Assembly (NCBI GenBank): GCA_900095165.1
Contig: LT606947.1
Coordinates: 682,001 to 746,000 of the forward strand
Source: Polynucleobacter necessarius
GTDB lineage: Bacteria > Pseudomonadota > Gammaproteobacteria > Burkholderiales > Burkholderiaceae
Direction of reading: 5' to 3'
DNA length: 64,000 bases
Part shown: one piece after another, positions 49,967 to 61,281 of the stretch
Layout of the letters: every line of letters starts with the position of its first letter
Position numbering within the stretch: the first letter of the stretch is position 1
Program-made: the position numbers and the translations under genes
The notes under the pieces: model-generated
What the model saw: only the letters and a program-made list of their open reading frames with translations
What the model was told of the DNA's origin: nothing
Databases searched by the model: none

Positions 49967-51205
49967 TCAGTCGTCTAATCTTTTGAGCCACTGCACTGGG
50001 TGCTCGGCTTGATAGCCCCGCTCCTCTTCATCTTCGAGCTCTTGAACATCATCATCTAAATCATGCTCTATTTGTTTGTCATGCACCGCACGCTCGCGCA
50101 CTCTTGTGCGATCGACTACATCACCTGCTAACTGGCCACAAGCAGCTGCAATATCATCGCCACGGGTTTTACGAACAGTTGCCACCATGCCAGCGTCTAA
50201 CAATATGCTAGCAAAGGCGTGAACGCGTTGGGCTGTTGAGCGCTTCAATCCAGATTCTGGAAATGGATTGAATGGAATGAGATTGATCTTGCACTTGATG
50301 TTCGCCAATAAGCGCACCAATTCTTTTGCCTGAATGTCAGAGTCATTCACGCCATCGAGCATGCAATATTCAAAGGTTAAGAAATCCCTTGGGGCAAAAG
50401 GCAAATACCGTTCGCACGCAGCAAGCAATTCTCTTAAAGGATATTTTTGGTTGAGCGGGACAAGTTGATCACGCAGTTTGTCATTGGGCGCATGTAGCGA
50501 TACCGCCAATGCTACCGGGCAATCTTTCGCCAAGCGATCAATCATTGGCACGACGCCAGAGGTCGATACGGTTACACGGCGACGTGACAAACCATAAGCT
50601 CGGTCATCGAGCATTAAGCGCAAAGCAGTAACAACGTTGTCATAGTTGAGTAAGGGCTCGCCCATACCCATCAAGACCACATTCGAGATCACGCGACCGG
50701 CGTGCTCCCAACCTGGCGTTGGGTATTTCTCAATACGGCGAACTGCATTCGGATCCGTGCGGAGCAAATGCTCTGCAAACCAGAGTTGACCAATGATTTC
50801 ACCAGCGGTGAGGTTGCGCGAGAAGCCCTGATGCCCTGTAGAGCAAAAACGGCAATTGACTGCACAACCAGCCTGCGATGAGATGCACAGAGTGCCACGA
50901 TCATCTTCAGGAATAAATACAGACTCCACAGCATTACCAGCACCAACGTCCAGCAACCATTTGCGAGTGCCGTCAGCTGCATGCTCATCTTTAATAACTG
51001 GGAGAGAAAGGACTTCTGCTTTATCAAGCAGGGTCACTCTAAAGCTTTTTGCTAGGTCACTCATGTCGTTGATGTCAGAAACACCACGTTGGTGTATCCA
51101 CTGCATGAGCTGCTTCGCCCTGAAGGGCTTTTCATTCAACCCCGCGACATACGCTGCCATTTGGTCAGCGTCAAAATCTAAGAGATTTACGCGCGGGGAG
51201 GTCAA
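49967..51205 (-). CDS. rlmN: Dual-specificity 23S rRNA A2503 / tRNA A37 methyltransferase
   Basis: Radical SAM enzyme forming 2-methyladenosine. 412 residues: N-terminal helical domain ([20 protein letters not shown]), the cluster motif [11 protein letters not shown] (about 115), [13 protein letters not shown] (about 175), VSTSGVVP and [17 protein letters not shown], and the C-terminal catalytic Cys in DIAAACGQL (about 355). A charged tail of about 40 residues ([17 protein letters not shown]) extends beyond E. coli RlmN. No lesion seen. The gap of 46 bases to ndk suggests one transcript. Confidence 0.96.
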   Translation of the reverse strand: MTSPRVNLLDFDADQMAAYVAGLNEKPFRAKQLMQWIHQRGVSDINDMSDLAKSFRVTLLDKAEVLSLPVIKDEHAADGTRKWLLDVGAGNAVESVFIPEDDRGTLCISSQAGCAVNCRFCSTGHQGFSRNLTAGEIIGQLWFAEHLLRTDPNAVRRIEKYPTPGWEHAGRVISNVVLMGMGEPLLNYDNVVTALRLMLDDRAYGLSRRRVTVSTSGVVPMIDRLAKDCPVALAVSLHAPNDKLRDQLVPLNQKYPLRELLAACERYLPFAPRDFLTFEYCMLDGVNDSDIQAKELVRLLANIKCKINLIPFNPFPESGLKRSTAQRVHAFASILLDAGMVATVRKTRGDDIAAACGQLAGDVVDRTRVRERAVHDKQIEHDLDDDVQELEDEEERGYQAEHPVQWLKRLDD

Positions 51206-51251
51206 TGCGCCTACTTATGTATTAAATAGGTTATTCGTTAGCAATCGTGAA

Positions 51252-51677
51252 TTAACGATTGAAAACGTTCATGCCAGCGAAGAAAAATGCAACTTCGACA
51301 GCAGCAGTTTCAGGAGCATCAGAGCCATGAACAGCGTTTGCATTGATGCTGTCAGCAAAATCAGCACGGATAGTGCCTTTATCTGCCTTCTTAGGATCAG
51401 TGGCACCCATCAAGTCACGGTTCTTAGCAATTGCGCCTTCGCCTTCCAATACCTGAATCATTACAGGACCAGAAATCATGAAGCTCACCAAATCTTTAAA
51501 GAAAGGACGGACAGCGTGCACAGCGTAGAACTGCTCTGCTTCAGCTTGTGACAAATGCGCCATTCTGGACGCAACAATCTTCAAACCAGCAGATTCGAAA
51601 CGGTCATAGATCTTGCCGATTACGTTTTTTGCAACAGCATCTGGTTTGATAATAGAAAGGGTGCGTTCGATAGCCAT
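51252..51677 (-). CDS. ndk: Nucleoside diphosphate kinase
   Basis: Balances NTP pools by phosphate transfer through a phosphohistidine. 141 residues starting [19 protein letters not shown]; the active-site His is in [12 protein letters not shown] (about 117), and the Lys of IKPDA and the Arg in RADFADS are present. ATG 51677 fits the family; the longer frame upstream is rejected. It leads the minus-strand run to purA. The upstream 294-base gap to the Bax-inhibitor gene must hold promoters for both directions. No lesion seen. Confidence 0.97.
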   Translation of the reverse strand: MAIERTLSIIKPDAVAKNVIGKIYDRFESAGLKIVASRMAHLSQAEAEQFYAVHAVRPFFKDLVSFMISGPVMIQVLEGEGAIAKNRDLMGATDPKKADKGTIRADFADSINANAVHGSDAPETAAVEVAFFFAGMNVFNR

Positions 51678-51971
51678 GTAAAACTCCAATAGTGATTTCA
51701 AAGATTTTGCTGAAATTAGCGCCAATTTGGACTCGGGGCGAACATCTGCCCCATTTCCTACAACGCGCTAGGAATTCAGCGACCCCCGAATTATACAACG
51801 CCTGACCGTATTTACCCTGATCTAGGCATAGCTAAGCCATTGAATTTACAGGGCATAACCCTTTAACTTGTAGTTCTTTTCATAGGGGGCTTGAAATTTC
51901 CCCATTTTGTCTATACTTACTGTCAACAGTCCCTCGTGGGCTCGTGTATTAACTTTGAAAAAGGAGTCAAT
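51678..51971. other. Divergent intergenic region ndk / Bax-inhibitor-1 gene
   Basis: No gene seen. On the plus strand, TTGAAA and TATACT stand near 51890-51916, but with only about 15 bases between them, so the promoter call is weak. A CTTGAAA and a CCCCATTT occur close together, but with far too short a spacing for a sigma32 promoter. The ribosome site AAGGAG at 51961-51966 serves the next gene. Confidence 0.4.
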
Positions 51972-52673
51972 ATGAGTGATCTGAACTCTTACGGCTTTGG
52001 GCAAACTAGCTCGATTAGCACCCCGCAAATACGTAACCGCGTACTGCGTAATACCTACGCCCTTTTGGCGCTCTCAATGGTCCCTACCGTCATTGGCGCA
52101 TGGCTTGGCGTTGCTTTTGGGCTTAACTTCATGGCGAGCAGCCCTTTCTTGGGTTTTATCGTCTTTATGGCAATTGCTTTTGGTTTTTTCTGGGCAATTG
52201 AGAAAAACAAAGACACCGGCGCCGGTGTTCTACTGCTCTTAGGCTTCACCTTCTTTATGGGCATCATGATGTCTGGCTTGGTGGGCTACACACTCAATAG
52301 CTACAGCAATGGAGCCGCCCTCATCATGCTGGCTTTCGGTGGTACTGCAGCGATTTTTGCTGTAATGGCAACTATTGCAACCGTCAGCAAGAGCGACTTC
52401 TCAGGCATGGGCAAATGGTTGATGGTAGGCGTACTGCTCTTGATCGTTGCCTCATTGGCAAATATCTGGTTGCAGTTGCCTGCCTTGATGTTGACTGTGA
52501 TGGTTCTGGCTATCGCAATCTTCTCGGCCTTTATCTTGGTTGATGTGCAGCGCATCATCAATGGTGGCGAGACCAACTACATCATGGCTACTTTAGCCAT
52601 CTACCTAGATGTCTATAACGTCTTCACTAACTTGCTCGCACTCTTGGGCATTGTGGGTGGCGACAGAGACTAA
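51972..52673 (+). CDS. Bax inhibitor-1 / YccA family inner-membrane protein
   Basis: 233 residues with seven hydrophobic segments covering nearly the whole chain after residue 25, and the family motif near the C terminus (DVQRIINGGETNYIMATLAI, then YLDVYNVFTNLLALLGI). ATG 51972 (MSDLNSYGFGQTSSI) has AAGGAG 5 bases upstream; the longer frame is rejected. YccA interacts with FtsH and HflKC in E. coli; here hflKC are intact in the same window, which is compatible with such a role. A terminator follows directly. No lesion seen. Confidence 0.93.
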   Translation: MSDLNSYGFGQTSSISTPQIRNRVLRNTYALLALSMVPTVIGAWLGVAFGLNFMASSPFLGFIVFMAIAFGFFWAIEKNKDTGAGVLLLLGFTFFMGIMMSGLVGYTLNSYSNGAALIMLAFGGTAAIFAVMATIATVSKSDFSGMGKWLMVGVLLLIVASLANIWLQLPALMLTVMVLAIAIFSAFILVDVQRIINGGETNYIMATLAIYLDVYNVFTNLLALLGIVGGDRD

Positions 52674-52699
52674 GCATTACTTCAAGCTTCAATAGAAAA

Positions 52700-52722
52700 G
52701 GCACCCGCGGGTGCCTTTTTCT
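52700..52722 (+). terminator. Intrinsic terminator after the Bax-inhibitor-1 gene
   Basis: GGCACCCGCGGGTGCC (52700-52715) is a perfect palindrome with AAAA before and TTTTTCTTT after it, so it works on both strands. On the minus strand it lies just beyond rlmD, whose stop is at 52750. Confidence 0.9.
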
Positions 52723-52749
52723 TTATCTTGATACTTATTCCTTGAGTCC

Positions 52750-54177
52750 TTAAGGCCTTTCAAATACCGCCATCGACTCCACATGGGATGTATGGGGGAA
52801 CATATTGACAATGCCCGCACTCTTGAGAACATAGCCCGCTTGATGGCCGAGTATATCCGTATCTCTAGCTAAGGTCTTTGGATTGCAGGAGACATACACA
52901 ATGCGTTGCGGCAGCAGATCACTGCCCTGCTCATGCAGCTGAGCTAAAGCCTGACAGATCTCCATGGCGCCCTCGCGTGGGGGATCCATCAACCAGCGCT
53001 CAGCCTTGCTCCATGAGGCAATCGTTTCCGTGCTCACCTCAAATAAATTGCTTTGCATGAAGCTAACTTTATCTGCAAGCTGATTGTGTTCCGCATTGGC
53101 TTTGGCTCTGGTGGTCAGGCTTTCTAGACCCTCAATACCCAAGACAGTTTTTAATCGCCTTGCGAGAGGCAATGTGAAATTACCAATACCGCAGAACAAA
53201 TCGAGCACTCGATCGCTTGCTTGAACCCCTAGGAGGCGAATAGCCCTGCTGACCAATGCGCGGTTCATCATGTGATTCACTTGCGTGAAATCCGCCGGCT
53301 TAAATGGCATTTCGATTTCAAACTCAGGTAGGCGATAACAAAGCTTGCCTGTTAATGGATAGAACGGTGCAACGGTGTCAATGCCTTTAGGCTGCAACCA
53401 TACCCAGACTTAATGGGTGTCTGCAAAGTCTCTGAGTAACTGCTCATCGGCTGGCGTTAAAGGTAAGAGGTTTCTGAAAACCAATGCAGTCACTGGTTTT
53501 GTTTTTATAGGATCATCCGAATTAGAATCCTCGGGCTCGCCTACAGCAATCTCAATCTGCGACATGCGATCAACAATGGATAAGCCCATTACTAATTTAC
53601 GCATTTCTGGTAGCAAATCAGAAACATGTTTAGGCAAAATCTCGCAAGCAGTCATGTCCGCTACATACCCACTCTTGCCCTCATGAAAGTCAATCAGCAC
53701 GGTGCCTTTTTTGATGGAGCGATTAACAGCACTCAAGCGCGCGCGATGACGATATTCCCAAGCGGGGCCACCCATTGGGCGCAGAATTTCTTCAGGAGCG
53801 ACTTTTGCTATGTGTTTTAGATCATTCTCAAGCACACGCTGCTTCATTGCAACCTGCGCCCGAATATCCAAATGTTGCATGGAGCAACCACCGCAAACAC
53901 CAAAGGCCTTGCATTTAGGCTCAGCTCGAAATACTGCAGGCTTAAGAATGTCGAACACTTTAGCCTTACTGAAACGGGCTTTGTCGCGCGTAACAACATA
54001 AGTCACAAGCTCAGTTGGGAGCGCACTCTGAATGAAAACCACCTTACCACTTTGACCTTCAGCAAGCTCATCTTCATTTGGCGCTAAGCGCGCAATGCCT
54101 TGGGCATCTAGATCAAGGGAATCAACTCGTACTGGCTCAGTCACAACAATGTGGACCGGCTTTTCTCCTCTACGCAT
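52750..54177 (-). pseudogene. rlmD: 23S rRNA (uracil-1939-C5)-methyltransferase, in-frame stop
   Basis: SAM-dependent TrmA-family methyltransferase with an Fe-S cluster. ATG 54177 (MRRGEKPVHIVVTEPVRVDS) opens a TRAM domain, then cluster cysteines CKAFGVCGGCSMQHL, then the catalytic part with DLFCGIGNFTLPLA, LMDPPREGAME and the nucleophile Cys in IVYVSCNPKTLARD. A TAA at 53410-53412 interrupts FADTH-stop-VWVWLQPKGID in an otherwise single open frame; CAA (Gln) or AAG/AAA would fit. It starts inside the end of the exonuclease pseudogene. A truncated product would lack the SAM and catalytic region. Confidence 0.92.
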
Positions 54178-54991
54178 CGAGAGCGAAATCCGAGAGATAT
54201 TCTTGCCACTGCTCGCCATGCGGCTCTTTAGATTCTTTTTCTAGGTAGGCTTTAACAAAAGTGATTTCTTCTTTGTACTCTTCTAATGAGAAACCGCCAC
54301 GCATCAACTGAAAGCGGCAATACATCAGGTAAGTATTGACCACATCGGTTTCGCAATAGCGACGAATCTCATCAATCCTGCCCTCTTAATAAGCAGGCCA
54401 GACTTGACTGCCATCCATACCCATCTTGCCTGGGAAACCACAGAATTTTGCCAATCCATCTAGCGGTGCATTGGCGCGATCATTAAATTTAGCCAGGAGA
54501 TCCATCAAGTCGAGATGACGCATGTGGTATCGACTGATGTAGTTGTTCCACTTAAATTCACGGCTATCGTTTTCTTGGCTCTCACCCATTTCCCAATAGC
54601 GGGGTGCTTGCACATGGTTTGCTAATGCGCGGTAGTGCAAGACCGGCAGATCAAAGCCACTGCCATTCCACGACACTAATTGGGGTGTGTATTTTTCAAC
54701 GAGCTCAAAGAAGGTCTGAATCAATACCTTTTCATCATCTTGTGGAGTGCCTAAGGCTCCAACCTTAATTTGGGGCAAACCATCCTTAGTTGTTCTGCGT
54801 ATGACGCAGGAGATAGCGCAGATACGCTGCAGATAGAGTGGCAGAAACTCACTACCCGTCTTCTCGGCACGCTCTGCCATCACTTGAGCAGCGACTTCAT
54901 GATCTGACAGCGTATCGGGGTAGCCGTTGAGGGGACGCAGTCCCGCTACATCTGGAATAGTTTCAATATCGAAAACGAGAACCGTTGCCAT
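54170..54991 (-). pseudogene. Predicted 3'-5' exonuclease of the PolB type, in-frame stop
   Basis: DnaQ-fold exonuclease (PolB_exo2 type) of about 273 residues. Motif ExoI is VFDIETIPD, ExoII SWNGSGFDLPVL. A TAA at 54386-54388 interrupts QVWPAY-stop-EGRIDEIRRYCETDV, after which the frame stays open to a TAG at 54170. CAA (Gln) fits. The lost tail carries ExoIII (YCETDVVNTYL, Tyr and Asp), which is essential for activity, so a truncated product should be inactive. It overlaps rlmD by 8 bases (ATGCGTAG), so both members of the pair are broken by stop codons. Confidence 0.9.
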
Positions 54992-55023
54992 ACTTAAATC
55001 ACTAGCAATTTATTAAGGGGGAA

Positions 55024-55788
55024 TTACTGCAAGTATGGCGTAGGATTTACTGGCTTGCCATTCACGCGGAGTTCGAGGTGGAGCTTGACCGATGTTGCAT
55101 CGGTATCGCCCATCTCAGCAATCTTCTGACCTTTCTTTACCGCATCACCTTCTTTAACCAGGAGTGTGCGGTTATGGGCATAGGCTGTGAGGTAGGTGTT
55201 GTCGTGCTTAATGATGACTAGATTGCCATAGCCGCGCAAGCTATTGCCAGCGTAAACCACTTTTCCATCAGAAGCTGCAATCACAGGATCACCTAACTTA
55301 CCAGCAATATCAATACCTTTGTTCTTGTCATTGAATTCTTCAGTTACTTTACCCTTAGCTGGCCATGACAAACGAATGCCAGGCTTAGCAACCAGTTCTT
55401 TTGAGGCTTCTGGTTTTGGTGTATCTGTTTTTGCAGTATCAATATTTGATTTCGGCTTAACGGCTGGCTTTACCGCAGATTTAGATCCTACTGGTGGTTT
55501 CACCAATATCAAATCCCCCACTTCAATCTGATTGGGGTTGGACATATTATTCCACTGCGCCACATCCCGAGGAGATTGACCGTTATCCAATGCAATGCGA
55601 GCTAAAGTATCGCCACGCTTCACCCGATAGTAGCCAGGAGGCGTAGGCTCACTGTTTCCGCCACTGCGATCAACGACATTTGCTGGCTTCGCTCTTGGGG
55701 TTGTTGAACAACCGGTACCAAGCACCAGGGATGCAGTTGCCGCTAGCAATAAGAGGCATCTAGGGAAGGTATTCATTGGCTTTTTCAT
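55024..55788 (-). CDS. nlpD: NlpD-like lipoprotein with LysM and degenerate M23 domains
   Basis: Activator of peptidoglycan amidases at the septum. 254 residues: lipoprotein signal peptide with lipobox LGTGC (Cys 27), a LysM domain ([20 protein letters not shown], about 53-95), a Lys/Pro/Ala-rich linker, and an M23 domain (about 140-254). The M23 metal ligands are missing ([12 protein letters not shown] without the His, and [11 protein letters not shown] in place of HxH), as in NlpD and EnvC. The ATG overlaps the pcm stop (ATGA). rpoS, the usual next gene in many relatives, is not present. No lesion seen. Confidence 0.92.
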   Translation of the reverse strand: MKKPMNTFPRCLLLLAATASLVLGTGCSTTPRAKPANVVDRSGGNSEPTPPGYYRVKRGDTLARIALDNGQSPRDVAQWNNMSNPNQIEVGDLILVKPPVGSKSAVKPAVKPKSNIDTAKTDTPKPEASKELVAKPGIRLSWPAKGKVTEEFNDKNKGIDIAGKLGDPVIAASDGKVVYAGNSLRGYGNLVIIKHDNTYLTAYAHNRTLLVKEGDAVKKGQKIAEMGDTDATSVKLHLELRVNGKPVNPTPYLQ

Positions 55789-56441
55789 ACTACCCCTGAT
55801 TGTAAGGGTACAAAAAAGACCTCGTCCAGAACGGTTCTTTGATAGCGCTGGGAGCTCATCCGCTCGACCATGATCAATTGCTGCTCTTTCTCATTCTTGG
55901 CAACTGGTGCTACCAGGCGTCCGCCAATGGCCAATTGATCCAATAAGGCATCAGGAATGCCCAAACCTGCTGCCGCTAGAATAATTCCATCAAATGGTGC
56001 AGCTTGAGGCAACCCCAAGATGCCATCTCCGTAGATAAGGCGTAGATTTTTAATCCGAAATGGACGCAATTTCTCTCTAGCCATATCGTGCAATGGGCGA
56101 ATACGCTCTATGGAATAGACTTCATCGGATAGCAAACTGAGCACTGCTGCTTGGTAGCCACAGCCAGTGCCGATCTCCAATACTTTTCCTAGTTTTTGCT
56201 TTGGCCTGTGTAAGAGCTCAATCATCCGAGCCACTACAGATGGCTTGGAAATTGTTTGTGAGTGGCCAATTGGTAAAGCGGTATCTTCATAGGCTTGAGG
56301 GTGCATACCTGCATCCATAAACGCATGACGTGGAACAGTGGCAATCGCTTCTAATGTTTTACCGTGCTTAACCCCAGCAGCGAGTACTTTCGCTGCTAAA
56401 GCTTGCCGATGACCGGCATTACGCTCTGCCGCTGACCTCAA
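55785..56441 (-). CDS. pcm: Protein-L-isoaspartate O-methyltransferase
   Basis: Repairs isoaspartyl residues with SAM. About 218 residues; SAM motif [15 protein letters not shown] (about 95), catalytic loop [15 protein letters not shown] (about 70), and the motif [16 protein letters not shown]. Start: no ATG suits. TTG 56441 overlaps the surE stop in TTGA and gives [19 protein letters not shown], a family-like start; the open frame extends further inside surE, so the exact start is uncertain. It forms a translationally coupled surE-pcm-nlpD group. No lesion seen. Confidence 0.9.
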   Translation of the reverse strand: MRSAAERNAGHRQALAAKVLAAGVKHGKTLEAIATVPRHAFMDAGMHPQAYEDTALPIGHSQTISKPSVVARMIELLHRPKQKLGKVLEIGTGCGYQAAVLSLLSDEVYSIERIRPLHDMAREKLRPFRIKNLRLIYGDGILGLPQAAPFDGIILAAAGLGIPDALLDQLAIGGRLVAPVAKNEKEQQLIMVERMSSQRYQRTVLDEVFFVPLQSGVV

Positions 56442-57232
56442 CCGCGATCCCAACCATTCGCACGCATAGCGGCTAAACGAGCATGATGGGTTAAATCTAA
56501 TTGCATTGGGGTAATCGAAATACAACCCTCATCAATCGCATGAAAGTCTGTTCCTTCAGAACTATCCTTCGCATGCCCTGCCGCACCAATCCAGTAAATA
56601 TCATCACCACGCGGGCTTTTTTGAACTACTACTGGCTGCGAATGGTGGCGATTACCCAAACGAGTCACTCTCCAGCGATACAGATCAGCATAAGAACGAT
56701 TGGGGATATTCACGTTCAGCAAAGTTGCAGGGCCGTCGCTATGGGCCATCCTGGATACCAGCATTTGTGCAACGATATCGTGCGCCGCTTTTGCGGCATC
56801 TTCAATACGGTTCCAGCCTTTATCAATTTGCGAGAAAGCAATGCCAGGAACACCAAACATCACACCCTCAATTGCGGCGGCAACCGTGCCAGAGTACAGG
56901 GTATCTTCGCCCATATTCTCACCTTGATTAATTCCAGAAACTACGAGATCGGGTTTCTCATCTAAAAAACCGGTCATCGCGATATGAACGCAATCCGTAG
57001 GAGTGCCGTTAATAAATAGGAAGCAATCGCGCTCACCCCCAGCAACTCGATGGATTGATAGCGGTCGCGAAAGAGTGAGAGAGTTAGAGGCGCCGCTGTG
57101 ATTTTGCTCTGGGGCAATGACTGTTACGCGTCCTAATGTACGAATCGCATTGACCAGGGCCAAAAGACCGGGAGCAAGATAGCCATCGTCATTCGAAATC
57201 AGAATGTGTGGCTGTTTTGTATTTTCATTCAT
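56438..57232 (-). CDS. surE: 5'/3'-nucleotidase SurE
   Basis: Metal-dependent nucleotidase and exopolyphosphatase important in stress and stationary phase. 264 residues; metal ligands in [12 protein letters not shown] (Asp-Asp), Ser in SGASNSLTL, Asn in [20 protein letters not shown]. The C-terminal half is complete with [23 protein letters not shown] 57232. It lies 24 bases downstream of the metal-pump pseudogene and is coupled to pcm. No lesion seen. Confidence 0.96.
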   Translation of the reverse strand: MNENTKQPHILISNDDGYLAPGLLALVNAIRTLGRVTVIAPEQNHSGASNSLTLSRPLSIHRVAGGERDCFLFINGTPTDCVHIAMTGFLDEKPDLVVSGINQGENMGEDTLYSGTVAAAIEGVMFGVPGIAFSQIDKGWNRIEDAAKAAHDIVAQMLVSRMAHSDGPATLLNVNIPNRSYADLYRWRVTRLGNRHHSQPVVVQKSPRGDDIYWIGAAGHAKDSSEGTDFHAIDEGCISITPMQLDLTHHARLAAMRANGWDRG

Positions 57233-57256
57233 GAATTCAATGCCTTTCTAGTCGCC

Positions 57257-60000
57257 CTAGGCCTTAGCCATCTGGGTTAATGCGCGACCTCTGAACCATC
57301 CATATATTACTGGCAACACCAAGAAAGTCAAAATGGTTGTAGTCACCATACCACCCACAATCACCAGAGCCAGAGGGCGTTGAGCCTCAGAAACAATCGA
57401 ATGAGATAAGGTAGCAGGTAATAATCCTAAACCTGAAAGTGCGGCTGTCATAAGTACTGGGCGAACCCGGAGTGAAGCACCTTCCACCATCACATCTTTC
57501 ATCTCGTCATGCTCAGTAGCGGCAGTCTTATTAATAAAGGAGATCAGAATCACGCCATCCTGAATCGTAATACCAAATAAGGATAAGAATCCAAAGAATG
57601 CGGAAATACTCAAAGTCTCACCGGCCAGATGCAATGCAATAACACCCCCAATCGCTGCAAATGGCACATTGATCATGACAATCACCGCATCACGGAAATT
57701 ACCAAAAGCACTAACGAGCAGCAAGAAAATGCCCAGTAACGCCAGTGGTACGATCAGCATCAATTTCTTCTGCGCTTGTTTCATTTGATTGAATTGACCA
57801 TCCCAACTAATCGAGTAGTTTGGTGGCAAAGTGATATTTTTCTCAACCAGGAACTGCGCATCCTCTACCGCGCTACCTAAGTCACGGTTACGTACACTGA
57901 ATTTAATGGCGATGTAGCGCTTACCAGCTTCACGATAGATAAAGAATGGGCCATCGACAAAGGAATGGATGGGCCGTTTTGAGAATCAACCAATAGGTGG
58001 CCGATATCAGCAACATCGTTACGGCTTCCTTCATTCAAGCGAATAGCGATACCGAAAGTCTTTTCATCTTCGAGGAGATTGGTAACGGCTGCCCCACCAA
58101 TAGCGTTAGCAATCACCGCCTGAATGTCATTCACATTAATGCCGTAACGCGCCGCACGTTCGCGATCAATTTGAATATTCAAAGTTGGCTGACCCAACTT
58201 TTTCAGAATGCCCTCGTCCGCTACGCCGCGCACTTTTTTGAGTTGATCAATCACCTCGTGTGCTTTTTGATCCAAGACCTCGAGGTCAGTTCCGTAAATC
58301 TTGACGGAGTTCTCGCCTTTGACGCCAGAAAGGGCTTCGTTCACATTGTCCTGAATATATTGCGAGAAGCTATAGTTAACGCCCGGAATTTTATTGAGCT
58401 CCGCCTCAAGATGGGCGATCAAGTCTTTCTTGCTAGAGCCATTTGGCATCTTGTCTGGACTCTTTAAATAGAGGCCGTATTCTTGATTAAATACGCCAGT
58501 GGAATCCGTACCATCATCCGGAAGACCAATCTGGGCGGCAACCTTATCAATCTCTGGTTGCCTTAAGAAGGTCTCACGCAACTGATTGGCAATTTTGACC
58601 GAGCAATCTAAGTCCACAGTATTTGGCAGAGTGACGCGTAGCCAAATATTGTTTTCTTCCAAAGTTGGCAAAAAGGCTGTTCCAAGACGAGTCACACTTA
58701 ATAAAGTCAGGTCTAAAACAAATACAGCAACCGATACAAGACGCTTGCCACCCTCTTCCAAGTGACGCATGACGTTCTCCGTCAGAATCACCGCAGAGTC
58801 TACGATCACACCAAAGTCAATCGCGCCAAGAGAGATCAAGTTCGCTGGCACACTCCAAAGATGCATCTGAATAAACGAGACGCACAGCGCCAACGGAATG
58901 ACTGCAGCCACTACTGCTGCTGCGCGTAAATTACCTAAGAAGAAAAAGAGAACCGCAAGAACTAAAGAGATACCAAAGAACAATGTGTGCTTCACAGTAC
59001 CGATGGTGATATCTAAAAGTACTTGGCGATCATAGAACGGTACGACTTCAATTCCGGGTGGGAGCGCTTGTTTGTTAATGTTTTCAACGGTATTGCGAAC
59101 GCGAGCTAAAACTTCAGTGGCGTTCTCACCACGGCGTAAGTACACGATGCCTTCAACAGAGTCTGGGTTCTCATTGAATTGGAACATACCTAAACGCGGT
59201 GCATTACCAATCTCTACTCGAGCTACATCACCAATTCGAATGGGTACCCCGTTGTGAATAGAGATCACCACCCGCTTAATATCGTCAATGTTTCTCAGCA
59301 AGCCAACACCACGGACCACAAATTGCTGTTCATCACTAGGCAATAGTCCGCCACCGGTATTGCTATTAGCATTCGTTAAAGCTGCAATCAATTCATTAAC
59401 GGTAACACCCTTCGATTGCAGGCTCTCTGGACTAACGATCACCTGATATTGACGAACCTTGCCGCCAAAAGAGGAAACGTCAGCTACACCAGGGGTTTGC
59501 TTAAGCTCTTTATAAATCTCATAGTTCTGTAAAGTTTTAAGATGAGTTGATGAGGCATAGTCGGACTTGACCTCATAACGCATGATCTCGCCCGTTGCGT
59601 CAGAATCCGAACTAATACTGGAAGTGACTTCAGACGGAAAACTTACATTGGAAAGACTAGTAATAAATGTTTGACGCGCCTTGAATGAATCTGTAGTGTC
59701 ATTGAACTTGAGTATTACAACGGATAAGCCAAATAAGGATACCGAACGGAAGGCTTGAAGACCTGGGATACCAGCTAAGGCATTTTCTACCGGAATGGTG
59801 ACTTGCCGCTCTACCTCTGTCGTACTTCTGCCTGGCCATTGTGAAATTGCCTGAATGGTTAATGGCGCTACGCCTGGGTAAGGCTGAATTGGTAGTTTAG
59901 AGAGGCTAAACATTCCCAAACCCAGGAGCACGATTGAGCCAACGATAACCAATACTCGCTTCTCAAGTACGCCTCGAATAAAGGAAGTAAATGCACTCAC
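57257..60000 (-). pseudogene. czcA: Heavy-metal RND efflux pump (CzcA/CusA type), internally deleted and frameshifted
   Basis: Inner-membrane pump of the HME-RND class, normally about 1030-1060 residues; here about 910 codons in outline. TM4 has the metal-RND charge motif GAIDFGVIVDSAVILTENVM. Just after VMRHLEEGGKR the sequence jumps to VSVAVFVLDLTLLSVTRLGT, skipping about 130-150 residues that normally hold further TM helices (junction near 58740, in frame). A second lesion near 57975 changes frame: IPLS then DGPFFIYREAGKRYIAIKFS in the next frame, with about 8 expected residues missing. The C-terminal part (57829 on) keeps TM8-12. First frame ends at 57877. It is the third gene of a czcCBA-like operon. 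Confidence 0.92.
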
Positions 60001-61275
60001 TTAGTCTTCCTGCTTCGCAAATCGATCATTTAACAAAACCGCGTCTTCGGCTAAGACACGTGAACCTGGCTCCACACCTTCGGTGATCGCAAAAGCTTTG
60101 CTATTGAGGTCGTAGCCTTTAACAGGCAAGCGACGGTAAACCTCGTCACCAGCTTTCACGATGACATAGCGCATCTCACGAATACGCACTACCGCTGTCT
60201 GTGGAACAACAATTGCATCAGCCATGCCAGTAGTTAACTTGGCAGAAGCGTACATATCTGGGCGCAAAAGATCATCATTGTTCTCAATATCCGCACGAAT
60301 CAATAAAGCGCGAGTTTGCGGATCAATCGCTGGAGCAACGTAATTCGCATAAGCTACAAATTCTTTATCTGGATAGGCTTCCACTTGCAAAATCATTTTT
60401 TGACCTGGCTGAATTAAGCGGAAGTCTTGCTCAAACACGTTACCCAAGAACCAGAGTTGTTTTGGGTCGGCCAAAGTTGCAATCACATCACCAGAACTGA
60501 GCGCTGAACCAGGCTCAACATTCCGCTTTACGACCACACCCTTGAGTGGGGAGCGCATTACTAAATTGTTTTGGGTTTTGCCAGTAGTTTCAATTACTTT
60601 AATATCGCCATCGCCAGCAGCGAGATTACGCATGCGGTTTGCGGCTGCTTGTTGGGTAATGCGAGCATCGCCAAGCAAGTCACTCATGGTCTTATTCGAC
60701 TCTAGTACCTTCGCCATTTTTGAGGAAAGCAAATACTCTTGCTAGGCCGACATAAATTCAGGGCTATAGAGCTCTACTATTGGAGAACCAATATTGATCT
60801 CAGCACCATCAAACGCATAAATCCGCTCTACCCGCCCTGGTGCTCAAGCTGAGAGTACCTTAGACTTTTCGGCATTAAACGTTAAACGGCCAGGCACTTT
60901 GATGTCAACCGGCACTTGGACTTTTTCGGCAGTTTGGAAGATGTAAATTTCTGGGTTGAGCTTGATGCCAGGAAGTTTTAATTCCAAGATACCGCTCTTC
61001 TCTACTTTGAGAGCCTTATCAGAAGCTTCAATTTTGACATTACGGTTCACGTTGGTAATGCGACCAACAACAATACCCACTGAAAGAATAGCAAAAGCAA
61101 AGGCAGCCAAGCGAACGCGATAACGATTTTGCGGGCTGAGATTCCAATACAGTCCAGCGACACTAGCAAGAGCTACATGCAGTCTGCGGCCACAAAAATG
61201 CAAAGCCTTATCAACGATAGGCTTTGCTTTATCAGCAAGCTGCTCTAGAAAAGAAAGAATTTTGTCTTTCAACAC
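60001..61275 (-). pseudogene. czcB: RND periplasmic adaptor (CzcB/CusB type), two in-frame stops
   Basis: Membrane-fusion protein linking pump and outer-membrane channel. One frame of about 424 codons from 61275 with an N-terminal TM anchor (about 55-72, RLAAFAFAILSVGIVVG), a beta-barrel/lipoyl start (VPGRLTFNAEKSKVLSA), a helical hairpin and the lipoyl/barrel part (VVVKRNVEPGSALSSGDVI, YVAPAIDPQTRALLIRADIE). Stops: TGA at 60844-60846 in VLSA-stop-APGRVERIY (CGA, Arg, expected) and TAG at 60742-60744 in FMSA-stop-QEYLLSSKM (CAG, Gln, expected). The frame is open on both sides of each. It adjoins czcA directly. Confidence 0.92.
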
Positions 61276-61281
61276 CGCTCC

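Noticed and set aside
51891..51916. Sigma32 promoter upstream of the Bax-inhibitor-1 gene
   Set aside because: CTTGAAA and CCCCATTT occur, but only two bases apart, against 11-16 needed.
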